From positions 1 through 34,217 of the forward strand of contig CAUJIH010000057.1 in NCBI GenBank assembly GCA_963205275.1: DNA of 34,217 nucleotides. The letters are read 5' to 3'. A program made the translations under genes and the position numbers. Positions 7,571 through 15,465 of the stretch are shown here, one piece after another. The notes beneath the pieces are model-generated. The model had not been told where the DNA came from. It was given only the letters and a program-made list of their open reading frames with translations, and made no database searches. How positions within the stretch are numbered: the stretch's first letter is position 1; every line of letters begins with the position of its first letter. Source of the stretch: Verrucomicrobiota bacterium (lineage in GTDB: Bacteria > Verrucomicrobiota > Verrucomicrobiia > Verrucomicrobiales > DEV007).

Positions 7571-8521
7571 TCAGAGAATCGAAAATAGCCGCTCTTCGCC
7601 TCTAAGAAATCGTGCGATCTCTCCCGAGGCCTCCAGTCGTCCGCGTCGTCGTTCCTCGTGCGTAGCCCCGCCCACATGGGGCGTAAGCACGACGTTCTCC
7701 ATCGTGAACAATGCCTCGTTCACCACTGGCTCGGCCTCGAACACGTCGAGGGCCGCTCCACCGAGGTGACCAGTTCGGAGCGCGTCCACCACAGCCGACT
7801 CATCCATGACCTTGCCTCGGGCGAGATTGAGAAGATACGCTCCCGATTTCATACGCGACAGGAAGGACTCATTAACCAAGTGAAAAGTCCGCTCAGTGAG
7901 CGGCACGAGAATAATGATCGCATCCGCCTCGCTCAAAAGCTGGTCAATCGGACGATAGCCGGGATGCGAGTGCGGCGTCAGTTTCGTATGAATCACCTGC
8001 ATTCCAAAAGCCTTCGCCCGAAGCTCGACTCTCTGCCCGATACGACCGTATCCCAGGAGGCCTAGGATCTTTCCACGCAACAGCATTCCCTCCCAGCGCA
8101 GAGGTTCTCGCCCTCGTTTCGGCCAGTCGCCCGTGCGAATAAAACGATCTCCTTCGACCGTCCTCCGTGTGACAGCCAGTAGCAGGCCCATCGCATGGTC
8201 AGCAGTGGACTCGGCGAAGGCATCGGGAGTATGGCTGGCTGCGATTCCGAGCCGTCGCAATTCAGTCAAATCGAGATTGTCGATGCCCATCGCCGCATTC
8301 GCCACGATGCGCAGGGAAGTCGCCACCTTCAGTAGCTCTGCATCCACTCGCAGATCACCTTGGGAGAGAACACCGACGCAATTTCCAATTTGTTCCAGCA
8401 CCTTTGCTCTGGGAGCTGCACTCATCCCATAATCTGGCATAACGATTTCGGCCAGACCAGCCAATGGAGACAGATGCTCTAGGGGAACGTGAACCGTGAC
8501 AAAAACTCGAGGCAGTGACAT
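7571..8521 (-). CDS. D-isomer-specific 2-hydroxyacid dehydrogenase
   Basis: A 316-residue protein of the NAD(P)-dependent D-2-hydroxyacid dehydrogenase family (phosphoglycerate dehydrogenase / glyoxylate reductase type). The Rossmann motif LGLLGYGRIGQRV (GYGRIG 157-162) and the catalytic triad are present: Arg235 in NLARGK, Glu264 in FEAEP, and His282 in TPHVGGAT. The substrate-domain segment AAMGIDNLDL and the conserved STADHAMGLLLAVTRR are also there. Length is typical of single-module enzymes without the C-terminal ACT domain of some SerA proteins. It oxidises or reduces a 2-hydroxy/2-keto acid in the cytoplasm; the exact substrate (glycerate, glyoxylate, 3-phosphoglycerate) cannot be assigned. 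ATG 8521 was chosen because MSLPRVFVT begins the conserved domain. It diverges from priA with 125 bp between the starts. Confidence 0.9.
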   Translation of the reverse strand: MSLPRVFVTVHVPLEHLSPLAGLAEIVMPDYGMSAAPRAKVLEQIGNCVGVLSQGDLRVDAELLKVATSLRIVANAAMGIDNLDLTELRRLGIAASHTPDAFAESTADHAMGLLLAVTRRTVEGDRFIRTGDWPKRGREPLRWEGMLLRGKILGLLGYGRIGQRVELRAKAFGMQVIHTKLTPHSHPGYRPIDQLLSEADAIIILVPLTERTFHLVNESFLSRMKSGAYLLNLARGKVMDESAVVDALRTGHLGGAALDVFEAEPVVNEALFTMENVVLTPHVGGATHEERRRGRLEASGEIARFLRGEERLFSIL

Positions 8522-8646
8522 AGGAGAATCTTTCCTGTGGAAGCCGCATTTCGCAATCTCCATCGTCGCTCGTGAAACACCTTTACTCGAATGCGCTCCT
8601 TCGTTGAAGATTCTCTAATGCGGTGCGACCATGGGTGAAAAGAAGA

Positions 8647-10893
8647 ATGGCTGCGACTCGGATCGTACAGGTGCTGATCGATGGGGCGACGAGTGATCTC
8701 GTTTTCAGTTACACAGTGCCCGAGGGCACCACGGTAACAGCGGGGCAGCGCGTGCGTGTGCCTCTGCGTAATCGCAAGGCGGTCGGCACTGTGATCTCGG
8801 TCGAGATGAAGGATACAGTGCCGTCTGCTTATCAATTGAAACCGATTCTGGGGGTGGTGGCAAAAGATGCCTTTCTAACTCCCGGCCTGATGAAGCTCGC
8901 CGCCTGGATCGCAGAGTTTTACCTAGCCCCTATCGAGACTGTGATTCGATCCATGATCCCCAAGCCTTCCCGAGGCGAAAAGGAGGAGCGAAAAACTGCT
9001 AAGTTCGTCGAATTAGCCAAGGGCATCGGGGAGGAGGTGATCGCTCAATTCAGCGCCCGCCAGGCTCGTCAAAAGGCGGCGGTGGAAATTCTTCTCAGCA
9101 GCAGCCCACTACTCCTGCGCGACCTCGTCGAGGAGCACGGAATCCCCCGATCCTCCATCACCGCACTCGAACGAGCGAATCTCATCAAAGTCTTCGATCA
9201 AGTGGTCACTCGAGATCCGATGGAGCACATCGAATTCGTACCTTCTGCGCCTCTCCGTTTGAACGAGGAGCAAGCACTGGCGCTTGATCGAGTGTTGACG
9301 AGCGCCCATCAATGGCAATCGGGTGAAAAGGCCCGTCCTATCCTATTGCACGGAATTACGGGCAGTGGAAAGACAGAGGTTTATCTCCAAGCCATCCAGA
9401 AAATGGTCGAAGAGGGCAAGGGAGCCATCGTTCTAGTGCCGGAGATCGCATTGACCCCCCAGACGGCTGATCGCTTCAAGCAGAGATTTGCCCACATCAA
9501 GGAGAGCGTAGCGATCCTTCACAGCAATCTTTCCGAGCGCGAGCGCCATGACGAGTGGCGAAAGGTGCTCGACCACAAAGCCCGAATCGTAATCGGAGCG
9601 AGGAGCGCCATTTTCTCCCCCATCCAGAATCTGGGACTGATCGTGGTAGATGAAGAACACGAAAATTCCTACAAACAGGACACCGTTCCACGCTATCAGG
9701 CCCGAGATATAGCGGTCGTTCGAGGGCAGATCGAACAGTGTGCCGTCCTGCTGGCGAGCGCTACCCCATCGCTGGAGTCGTGGCAGAATGCGCAGACGGG
9801 AAAATACGAGCTAGTCACGATGTCCTCGCGTGTCGATGATCGGAAGCTCCCGCTCATTCGCCTGATCGATATGCGTGACGAGACTCGACGAAACCGATCC
9901 GGCCCGGCCATTCTTTCCCTGAAGCTGCGCACTGCGATGGAGCAGCGACTGGCCAGCGGACAGCAGATCATCCTGTTCCTCAATCGCCGGGGCTTCGCTC
10001 GCAGCATTCTCTGCCCGGAATGCGGCTACGTCGCCACCTGTCGGCATTGCAGCACGACGATGGTCCTGCATCGCAAAGAAGACAAGCTGATCTGCCACAT
10101 CTGTGGTTTCGCCCAGTTGCCTCCGAAAATCTGCCCGGAGTGTTCGAGTCGTGGCATTCTAACCTCGGGTTGGGGCACGGAACGAGCAGAGGACGTTCTG
10201 CGTCAGGTTTTCCCTCATGCGCGAATCTGCCGAGTGGATACAGACGTGATGCGTAGAAAGGATCAGCTTCGCGACACACTCAACGCCTTTCGCACTGGGA
10301 AGATCGACATTCTTCTGGGCACTCAAATGATCGCGAAAGGGCTCGATTTTCCCAACGTGACGCTGGTAGGTGTGCTGAACGCCGACGTGGGACTCCACAT
10401 TCCAGATATCCGGGCGAGCGAGCGGACTTTTCAATTGCTCACGCAGGTGGCGGGACGAGCCGGGCGGGGCGAACTGGAAGGCGAGGTGGTGGTGCAAACC
10501 TTCACTCCGCATCATCCGGCGATCCAGTATGCCCGACATCACAACTTTCTCGGATTCGCGGAATACGAGTTGGGGTTGCGGCGGCATTTTGAGCATCCGC
10601 CCTTCAGTCACCTCGTCTTAATCACCTCGCGCTCCGTCCACGAAGAACGCGCCCGATTCTCCCTGAAAACTCTGCATTCTCGACTAGTGGAAGGACTGCC
10701 GGAAGGCGTCACCGTCAGCGATCCCCTGCCCTCTCCTCTGGTCAAATCACACGATCAATGGCGCTTCCAGGTCGTGCTAAAATCTAAGACGGCTCGTCCG
10801 ATGATACGCTATATCCGGAGTGTACTGGCGAAACTGACCTTTCCCGGAGACGTGTTTGTAACGGTGGATGTGAATCCGTATTCGATGTCGTGA
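8647..10893 (+). CDS. priA: primosomal protein N' (replication restart helicase PriA)
   Basis: A 748-residue PriA. The N-terminal 3'-DNA-binding domain (RIVQVLIDGATSDLVFSYTVP ... GQRVRVPLRNR) is followed by a superfamily 2 helicase core with Walker A in LHGITGSGKTEVYLQAI, DEEH in IVVDEEHENSYKQD, and ASATPSLES (motif III). The zinc module has four CxxC pairs (CPECGYVATCRHC, CHICG, CPEC) between the two helicase lobes. The conserved GTERAEDVL and MIAKGLDFPNVTLVG with QVAGRAGRG come next. PriA reloads the replicative helicase at stalled forks. ATG 8647 was preferred; GTG 8623 is an in-frame alternative. The next frame could start at a GTG overlapping the stop codon, but its signal peptide begins 27 bp later. 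Confidence 0.97.
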   Translation: MAATRIVQVLIDGATSDLVFSYTVPEGTTVTAGQRVRVPLRNRKAVGTVISVEMKDTVPSAYQLKPILGVVAKDAFLTPGLMKLAAWIAEFYLAPIETVIRSMIPKPSRGEKEERKTAKFVELAKGIGEEVIAQFSARQARQKAAVEILLSSSPLLLRDLVEEHGIPRSSITALERANLIKVFDQVVTRDPMEHIEFVPSAPLRLNEEQALALDRVLTSAHQWQSGEKARPILLHGITGSGKTEVYLQAIQKMVEEGKGAIVLVPEIALTPQTADRFKQRFAHIKESVAILHSNLSERERHDEWRKVLDHKARIVIGARSAIFSPIQNLGLIVVDEEHENSYKQDTVPRYQARDIAVVRGQIEQCAVLLASATPSLESWQNAQTGKYELVTMSSRVDDRKLPLIRLIDMRDETRRNRSGPAILSLKLRTAMEQRLASGQQIILFLNRRGFARSILCPECGYVATCRHCSTTMVLHRKEDKLICHICGFAQLPPKICPECSSRGILTSGWGTERAEDVLRQVFPHARICRVDTDVMRRKDQLRDTLNAFRTGKIDILLGTQMIAKGLDFPNVTLVGVLNADVGLHIPDIRASERTFQLLTQVAGRAGRGELEGEVVVQTFTPHHPAIQYARHHNFLGFAEYELGLRRHFEHPPFSHLVLITSRSVHEERARFSLKTLHSRLVEGLPEGVTVSDPLPSPLVKSHDQWRFQVVLKSKTARPMIRYIRSVLAKLTFPGDVFVTVDVNPYSMS

Positions 10894-10916
10894 GTGATGC
10901 AGCCTATCCTTTCAGA

Positions 10917-11720
10917 ATGCGACCTGTCTTTTCGCTTACTTATCAGCTTCTGAGCATCTTTGCGACAGCCTTTCTCTCACTGGCTTCAGACGATGCGGAG
11001 CCAGCGGCGCAACTGCGTCGTGAAGGAACTCTAATCTTCCAGGACTCCTTCGACCGCGAGGAAAAAGGCAACGGAGCTACAGCTCTCGGGAACGGCTGGG
11101 AAAGCGCCACAGCAAACCGCGTGCCAAACATTCGCCAAGCTGATCTCGACGACGGAATCCTGAAGATTGACAGCGCTACTAAGGCTGCGGGACATGAGAT
11201 TCACCTCCACCACGATGCAGGATTTACCGACGGTGGGGTCATCCTTCGCTTTCGCTTTCCGGGCGAACGTCCTAGAGAAGCACTGCAGGTCGGCTTTGTA
11301 GATCGCACACTGACCAGTGTTCACGCGGGCCATCTCTGCTACGCAATCCTGAAATCCACAGCGATTACACTGGCTGATTACAAAACAGGCGTGATGAATC
11401 TGGACATCCGTGCCCGCCGTCAGAAATTCCTAGATTCAAAAAAACCCCTACCTGATGAACTCGCCTCTCTCCTGCGAACTCGCCAGCACACGACCCCCTG
11501 GCGTCCTGACGCCGAATGGCACGAACTCACCCTGATGACACGTGGCGACGTAATGACTCTCGGGATCGACGGACAATTCATTGCCTCCCATCAATCTCCC
11601 GGCTTCGCACATCCGAATAAACGCTGGTTTAGCATCCTCGCGCCCGCAACGATCTGGATCGATGATGTCGAAATCTATCGAATTAGTCTAAAAAGTGGTT
11701 CGCTTCCGCTGCCACGCTAG
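10917..11720 (+). CDS. secreted concanavalin-A-like (DUF1080-type) domain protein
   Basis: A 267-residue secreted protein (signal MRPVFSLTYQLLSIFATAFLS, cleavage near SLA/SDD). The mature part opens with LIFQDSFDREEKGNG and ALGNGWE, the usual start of jelly-roll domains of the 3-keto-disaccharide hydrolase/DUF1080 and LamG-like type common in Planctomycetes and Verrucomicrobia. It continues with alternating strands and ends with WHELTLMTRGDVMTLGIDGQFIASH and WIDDVEIYRI, the typical final strands. No catalytic residues can be named. It may bind or process saccharides outside the cytoplasm, but this is fold-level inference only. ATG 10917 was preferred over GTG 10890, which overlaps the priA stop as GTGA. 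It is placed directly behind priA without an obvious functional link. Confidence 0.6.
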   Translation: MRPVFSLTYQLLSIFATAFLSLASDDAEPAAQLRREGTLIFQDSFDREEKGNGATALGNGWESATANRVPNIRQADLDDGILKIDSATKAAGHEIHLHHDAGFTDGGVILRFRFPGERPREALQVGFVDRTLTSVHAGHLCYAILKSTAITLADYKTGVMNLDIRARRQKFLDSKKPLPDELASLLRTRQHTTPWRPDAEWHELTLMTRGDVMTLGIDGQFIASHQSPGFAHPNKRWFSILAPATIWIDDVEIYRISLKSGSLPLPR

Positions 11721-11892
11721 TTTCTTCGGATAGAAAATTTACTGTGGATCAATGACCTGTAGAGATCAAACCGTTAGATGACATAGATCACTACGCTACC
11801 ACACGCCCAACACAAAGCGACGTGACTCGCTTGCCGAGAGTTCATCTCGTCACTTTCTTCGCGAGATTCCTGCATTTTCCGATTCTAATTAC

Positions 11893-11920
11893 TTGCCGTA
11901 AGAGTCTGCTCGTCTAGGAT
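11893..11920 (+). promoter_or_regulatory. candidate sigma-70-like promoter for the RRM protein gene
   Basis: TTGCCG (11893-11898) and TAGGAT (11915-11920) are separated by 16 bp and sit in the 332-bp gene-free stretch 11721-12052. They would give a leader of about 125 nt before the start at 12053. Each hexamer matches the E. coli consensus at four of six positions. Promoter consensus in this phylum is not well known to me, so this is only a suggestion. Confidence 0.25.
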
Positions 11921-11967
11921 AGACACATTCCGATCATGTCGATGTCCCTTCCTATCATGGAGAGAGC

Positions 11968-11993
11968 GGCAGCTCAGAGAGTGCTCTGCTGTC
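11968..11993 (+). other. hairpin in the presumed leader of the RRM protein mRNA
   Basis: GGCAG (11968-11972) and CAGAG (11975-11979) pair with CTCTG (11984-11988) and CTGTC (11989-11993) around an AGTG tetraloop. A two-base bulge (CT) and one G-U pair interrupt the stem. No T-run follows, so it does not look like a terminator. It lies 60 bp before the start codon of an RNA-binding protein, where it could be a protein-binding or mRNA-stability element. The rest of 11721-12052 shows no tRNA or ORF that I recognise. Confidence 0.35.
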
Positions 11994-12052
11994 GAAGTCG
12001 ATGAATTTCCTCACAATGGATCTTCAGAATCGGTTTCAAATCATTTATCTGT

Positions 12053-13177
12053 ATGCAAGACTCCTCTTCCGATGGTCCTCGGAAATCCCGCAATCGCTCG
12101 TCTGGTGCTCCCGACGAATGGCGTCCCCGCTCACGAAATCGCCGTCGATCTGGCAAAGGATCGCAGAGCGATCAGGCTGATGGCACTCCGTCACGCCCAT
12201 CCTCTGCGAAAGGACGATCTACTTCGAAGTCAGCTCCAAGGGGAGCGTCATCTTCTCAGCCTCGCAGTAAGACGGCGACTCAGTCCGCGCCAAAGGAAAC
12301 GTTTCTTCAGGCGGTAGTTCGGCTCGTCACTTTTGGACGTGTCAAACCGGCTTCTAAGAAAGCGACGACCCAGTCCGCAGAAAAGACCTCACAAGCGAAG
12401 AGTGAAAAGAAAGATCGTAGAGAAGGCGCTAGATTGCTGATCGAGCCGAACAGTCCTCGCCTCTACGTCGGGAATCTCGCATACAGTGTGAAGAGTGAGG
12501 ATCTGGAGATACTGTTTTCCTCTTATGGAAATGTCGTGGAGGCAACGGTAATCACGCGAACCGGAACGGATCAGTCCAAGGGTTTCGGATTCGTCGAGAT
12601 GAGCACACTTGCAGAGGCGAGGGCGGCAGTAGCAGCCCTGTACGATCACGAATTTCGCGAGCGAAAACTGCTGGTTACGGGTGCCAAGGAAGATGGACGT
12701 TCTGAATCAGAGTCTACTCCGGTCAGTCGCGAGCCAAGATCATCGCGGCCTTCTAGAGAAACATCCAATCGGGAGCCGAGAGAGAGGCGCGGGCGCAGGG
12801 AGCAAGGCGAAGGCGAAGGACGGGAAAGAGGCGGCCAGCGGGAGCGCCGTAGTCCCCGATCACGAAGCGGCAGCAGTGAAGGGGGCGATAAGGATTCCCG
12901 CAAAGTGCATCCACGTCCGATTCCGGTCGTTGGAACTCCCAATCTGGAATTATCGAATCTCAATGTCCACGCTGAAGATGTCGAGATTTCAGTTCTGTTC
13001 GAAGGAATAGGGACGATCACGAGCCGCGCTGAGAACGGCAGCGGCGAAGGAGGACATACTCGTAATTACCGGATCGAGATGGGGAGTGTGGAAGAGGCAC
13101 AGCGAGCCGTGACCCTGCTGGATGGCAAGCATTTCATGGGGTATCGAATCACGGTGAAGGGTGAGTCAGTCGAGTGA
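12053..13177 (+). CDS. RRM RNA-binding protein with Arg/Ser-rich linkers
   Basis: A 374-residue protein. Residues 1-125 are disordered and rich in Ser, Arg, Lys and Pro. Residues 136-211 form a canonical RRM: RNP2 is LYVGNL (137-142) and RNP1 is KGFGFVEM (176-183), with VEATVITRTGTDQSKG before it, much like bacterial and cyanobacterial Rbp proteins. Residues 212-292 are a highly charged RE/RG/RS linker (for example RERGGQRERRSPRSRS). Residues 297-370 look like a second, degenerate RRM: LELSNLNVHAEDVEISVLF stands for the RNP2 strand and helix, NYRIEMGSVEEAQRAV replaces RNP1 without its aromatic residues, and it ends in YRITVKG. Most bacterial RRM proteins are about 80-130 residues with one RRM, so this one is long. 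It probably binds RNA in the cytoplasm. There is no clear Shine-Dalgarno. Confidence 0.85.
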   Translation: MQDSSSDGPRKSRNRSSGAPDEWRPRSRNRRRSGKGSQSDQADGTPSRPSSAKGRSTSKSAPRGASSSQPRSKTATQSAPKETFLQAVVRLVTFGRVKPASKKATTQSAEKTSQAKSEKKDRREGARLLIEPNSPRLYVGNLAYSVKSEDLEILFSSYGNVVEATVITRTGTDQSKGFGFVEMSTLAEARAAVAALYDHEFRERKLLVTGAKEDGRSESESTPVSREPRSSRPSRETSNREPRERRGRREQGEGEGRERGGQRERRSPRSRSGSSEGGDKDSRKVHPRPIPVVGTPNLELSNLNVHAEDVEISVLFEGIGTITSRAENGSGEGGHTRNYRIEMGSVEEAQRAVTLLDGKHFMGYRITVKGESVE

Positions 13178-13240
13178 TTTTTTCAGAAGGATCAGTCGCT
13201 CAGGCAACATTTGTTCATCAGGCGTCACCCTTCTTCCTTT

Positions 13241-13912
13241 ATGTCGGCATCGTTCCGCTCCACTCTCATTTTCGACTTCGACGGGACGATCGCCGACACA
13301 ATCAAAACGGGCATCGAGATCTACAATCTCATCGCCGCTGATTACGGGCTGAAAGCGGTGACGCTCCATGAGGCGAGGGAATGGCGAAATCTGAACACCC
13401 GTGCATTACTCAGTCATCTGGGAATCTCACGCTTCGTAGCGATGAAGATCGTCATGCGCATCCGTCGGATGCTGCATGAGCAAATCGAAGAAGTCGTGCT
13501 GTTTCCTGGAGTGAAGGATGCCATCCTAACGCTGAATCAGGAGGGCTTCCGGACAGCGATTCTCACGTCGAATTCTGTGGACAATGTCCGGGCCGTCCTG
13601 CAACGCTGCGAGTTGTTGGATTACTTTTCTTTCATCGAGGCAGGCGTGAGTATTTTCGGCAAGTCACGCCGGATTCAGAGCGTGTTGAAACGATTGCGCA
13701 TCGAGCCGACGCAGGTGATGTATGTCGGGGATGAGACACGCGATATCGAAGCAGCCCGAGATTCCCGCGTCAGCGGGATAGCGGTCTGCTGGGGAGCCAA
13801 CGAACGTGAGGCACTCGAAGCCGAAAAGCCGGATTATTGTATCGATGCTCCGGCGGAGCTGATGACATGCGCGCAAGACTTTGCGGATCGCCTCGCTCTC
13901 AGGAAAGAGTAA
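13241..13912 (+). CDS. HAD-superfamily phosphatase (phosphoglycolate phosphatase-like)
   Basis: A 223-residue HAD hydrolase. Motif I is FDFDGTIADT (nucleophile Asp12, acid Asp14), motif II is AILTSNS, a Lys in SVLKRL fits motif III, and motif IV is YVGDETRDIEAARD. The helical cap between motifs I and II (about residues 20-90) is of the C1 type seen in Gph, PpaX and related phosphatases. These enzymes remove phosphate from small substrates such as 2-phosphoglycolate; the substrate here is not certain. ATG 13241 is next to the conserved start of the domain; the ORF upstream has only non-ATG starts. It lies 63 bp behind the RRM protein gene, without a visible terminator, and converges on the next gene with an 11-bp gap. 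Confidence 0.85.
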   Translation: MSASFRSTLIFDFDGTIADTIKTGIEIYNLIAADYGLKAVTLHEAREWRNLNTRALLSHLGISRFVAMKIVMRIRRMLHEQIEEVVLFPGVKDAILTLNQEGFRTAILTSNSVDNVRAVLQRCELLDYFSFIEAGVSIFGKSRRIQSVLKRLRIEPTQVMYVGDETRDIEAARDSRVSGIAVCWGANEREALEAEKPDYCIDAPAELMTCAQDFADRLALRKE

Positions 13913-13923
13913 TGCTCCGGAAC

Positions 13924-14814
13924 TCAAAGAGACGGGAGGCCGGGAGGACGCTCTGAGAGACGTGGGAATTCCTGCTGCTCATACGGTGTCTTTGCTTCGT
14001 CTTCACTCATTCCGCCCACCAGAGTGACACCGCCTGCACCATCTGATTTCAGCTCAGGCCGGTTTTCTCCTTTCGAATAGAGAATACGCTGCTGCACGGG
14101 TTCCCCATCGATATTGAGCACTGTGTACTTGTATGAATTCGGTCCTGTCATGTGGAGCACATGAAGCTGATTCTGTCGATCAAGTGCATGTGATGGCTGT
14201 CGCACCGAGAGAAAGTCTCCGAGAGAATAGGTGCGAATAATCACACCTGAATCGCTGTCCTTGAGCCGAAAATACAAAGCACGGGCACGAGCACCGTGGT
14301 AGTACGTCATCAGCGCATACTCGCGGAATGCGCCCGCATCAGGATAACCCTGAGGGACTCCTACGATCTGACTCCACATCGGCTGGCCATCAACGATCTG
14401 CACCGTAACAGTTTTCGTTTCGAACACGCGGTTAATTTGAGGAAACTGCACTGTTGCTTTCACACGATATGTCCCCAGACCCGACAGTGGATAGCGACGA
14501 TTGATCACCACCTTGTGCTTGTAGCTCTGTCCTGCAGTCAGCACGATCGGTCGCTCCTGTGTAGAACCGCGCACTGGTGAGACCAAGTGCCCCCCGGAGT
14601 CCGTGATCGTGAAGTCCAACCAGCTCATCCCTCCAGATTCTCCGAAGATCAGATCACGCCCAGCCATGTTCACAATCTGAAGCTCCCCCGTGATCGGCTC
14701 GTTCAGGAGATAGAGATTGCGATCCAACTTCAGATCAAGATTGATCTGCGCAAAAGCGGATCTCGTGATCGTGAGTAGGACTCCAATGAAAATAAGGATC
14801 TGTAGCCGCTTCAT
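13924..14814 (-). CDS. secreted protein of unknown function
   Basis: A 296-residue protein with a strong signal peptide (MKRLQILIFIGVLLTITRSAFA/QINL). The N-terminal half looks like an Ig-like beta sandwich: INLDLKLDRNLYLLNEPITGELQIVN, followed by an intervening stretch and YPLSGLGTYRVKATVQF, which resembles the intermediate-plasticity domains used in bacterial surface proteins. The C-terminal half has short strands around HALDRQNQLHVLHMTG and YTVLNIDGEPV, reminiscent of a propeller fragment. I recognise no enzyme family. It is convergent with the HAD gene and faces a 256-bp gene-free region upstream, which ends at the hairpin and the histone-like gene. Confidence 0.7.
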   Translation of the reverse strand: MKRLQILIFIGVLLTITRSAFAQINLDLKLDRNLYLLNEPITGELQIVNMAGRDLIFGESGGMSWLDFTITDSGGHLVSPVRGSTQERPIVLTAGQSYKHKVVINRRYPLSGLGTYRVKATVQFPQINRVFETKTVTVQIVDGQPMWSQIVGVPQGYPDAGAFREYALMTYYHGARARALYFRLKDSDSGVIIRTYSLGDFLSVRQPSHALDRQNQLHVLHMTGPNSYKYTVLNIDGEPVQQRILYSKGENRPELKSDGAGGVTLVGGMSEDEAKTPYEQQEFPRLSERPPGLPSL

Positions 14815-14985
14815 GAACCCCGCGCCTCGTCTCTTGAGTCAGCGAATCACTACTGTCGGAGCGAGATACAAGGCTCGCAATCAGAAACTTTTTAAAATAT
14901 TTATCTATCTCAGAAATGGATAGGGTGCGCAGCGTGAGGTATCACAGGAGACTGATTCTAACCTAGGTTACTGCCCTTAAAGCAG

Positions 14986-15030
14986 CGAGCCCCGCACGAG
15001 AATGATATCACCATTTCCCGTCGGGGCTCG
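14986..15030 (-). terminator. long inverted repeat, probable terminator of the histone-like gene
   Basis: CGAGCCCCG (14986-14994) is the exact reverse complement of CGGGGCTCG (15022-15030). ACG (14996-14998) and CGT (15019-15021) extend the stem past a single unpaired C. The loop is about 20 nt. It begins about 40 bp beyond the stop codon of the minus-strand histone-like gene; the following minus-strand bases (CTGCTTTAAGGG) give only a weak T-run. It could also be an mRNA-stabilising 3' hairpin. The rest of 14815-15070 shows nothing I can name; 14895-14920 is AT-rich. Confidence 0.5.
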
Positions 15031-15070
15031 ATTCGGTTCGAAGTCGAATATTGTTCGTTTTGAATTAGCC

Positions 15071-15358
15071 TCACTTGGCAGCTTTCTTCGCAGGAGCAGC
15101 TTTCTTCGCAGGAGCGGCTTTCTTCGCAGGAGCAGCTTTCTTCGCAGGAGCGGCTTTCTTCGCAGGAGCAGCTTTCTTCGCAGGAGCAGCTTTCTTCGCA
15201 GGAGCAGCTTTCTTCGCAGGAGCAGCTTTCTTCGCAGGAGCAGCTTTCTTCGCAGGAGCGGCTTTCTTCGCAGGGGCGGCTTTCTTCGCAGGAGCAGCTT
15301 TCTTTGCAGGAGCGGCTTTTTTCGCAGGAGCGGCTTTCTTGGTAGGTTTCGTTGGCAT
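15071..15358 (-). CDS. histone H1-tail-like AAPAKK repeat protein
   Basis: A 95-residue protein of the form MPTKPTKK, fourteen exact copies of AAPAKK, then AAK. It is about one third lysine with no acidic residue and no hydrophobic core, so it should be unfolded and bind DNA or other polyanions. It resembles the C-terminal tail of eukaryotic histone H1 and bacterial analogues such as AlgP/AlgR3 and the chlamydial Hc family, which help compact the nucleoid. ATG 15358 was chosen over an upstream start that would add 15 residues of ordinary composition. It lies 107 bp from the end of parC on the same strand, with a probable hairpin terminator downstream. The copy number probably varies between strains. 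Confidence 0.8.
   Translation of the reverse strand: MPTKPTKKAAPAKKAAPAKKAAPAKKAAPAKKAAPAKKAAPAKKAAPAKKAAPAKKAAPAKKAAPAKKAAPAKKAAPAKKAAPAKKAAPAKKAAK
15083..15334. repeat. 18-bp tandem repeat, 14 units
   Basis: Fourteen 18-bp units, of which GCAGGAGCAGCTTTCTTC is the commonest plus-strand version, run head to tail inside the histone-like gene. Units differ only at synonymous positions (GCA/GCG, TTC/TTT, GGA/GGG), so the protein repeat is exact while the DNA repeat is slightly degenerate. All plus-strand frames are free of stops across the array, which creates spurious antisense ORFs. No spacers are present, so it is not CRISPR. Confidence 0.95.
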
Positions 15359-15465
15359 TGGATTCGCAGTTACTGAGTATTTTTCGTAGTGCTTCGTCAG
15401 CAAAATTCGTTGGGAAAAGGATTCAATCAGGGAGGTGCTTCATTCCAAGTTCTAATGTCATGTAC

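Noticed and set aside
11721..12052. tRNA or other structured RNA gene in the long gap before the RRM protein
   Set aside because: No cloverleaf or known ncRNA pattern is seen; only a candidate promoter and one hairpin were supported.
12646..13020. 124-aa minus-strand ORF rich in Ser/Arg/Pro
   Set aside because: It is the antisense of the low-complexity linker of the RRM protein.
15083..15334. CRISPR-like regular repeat
   Set aside because: The units are contiguous without unique spacers, and each encodes the same hexapeptide.
15002..15389. Two plus-strand ORFs over the repeat array (RRSSFL-type and FAGAAF-type)
   Set aside because: They are antisense readings of the 18-bp repeat, whose unit lacks stops in all these frames. 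The minus-strand AAPAKK protein has the start, composition and family precedent.
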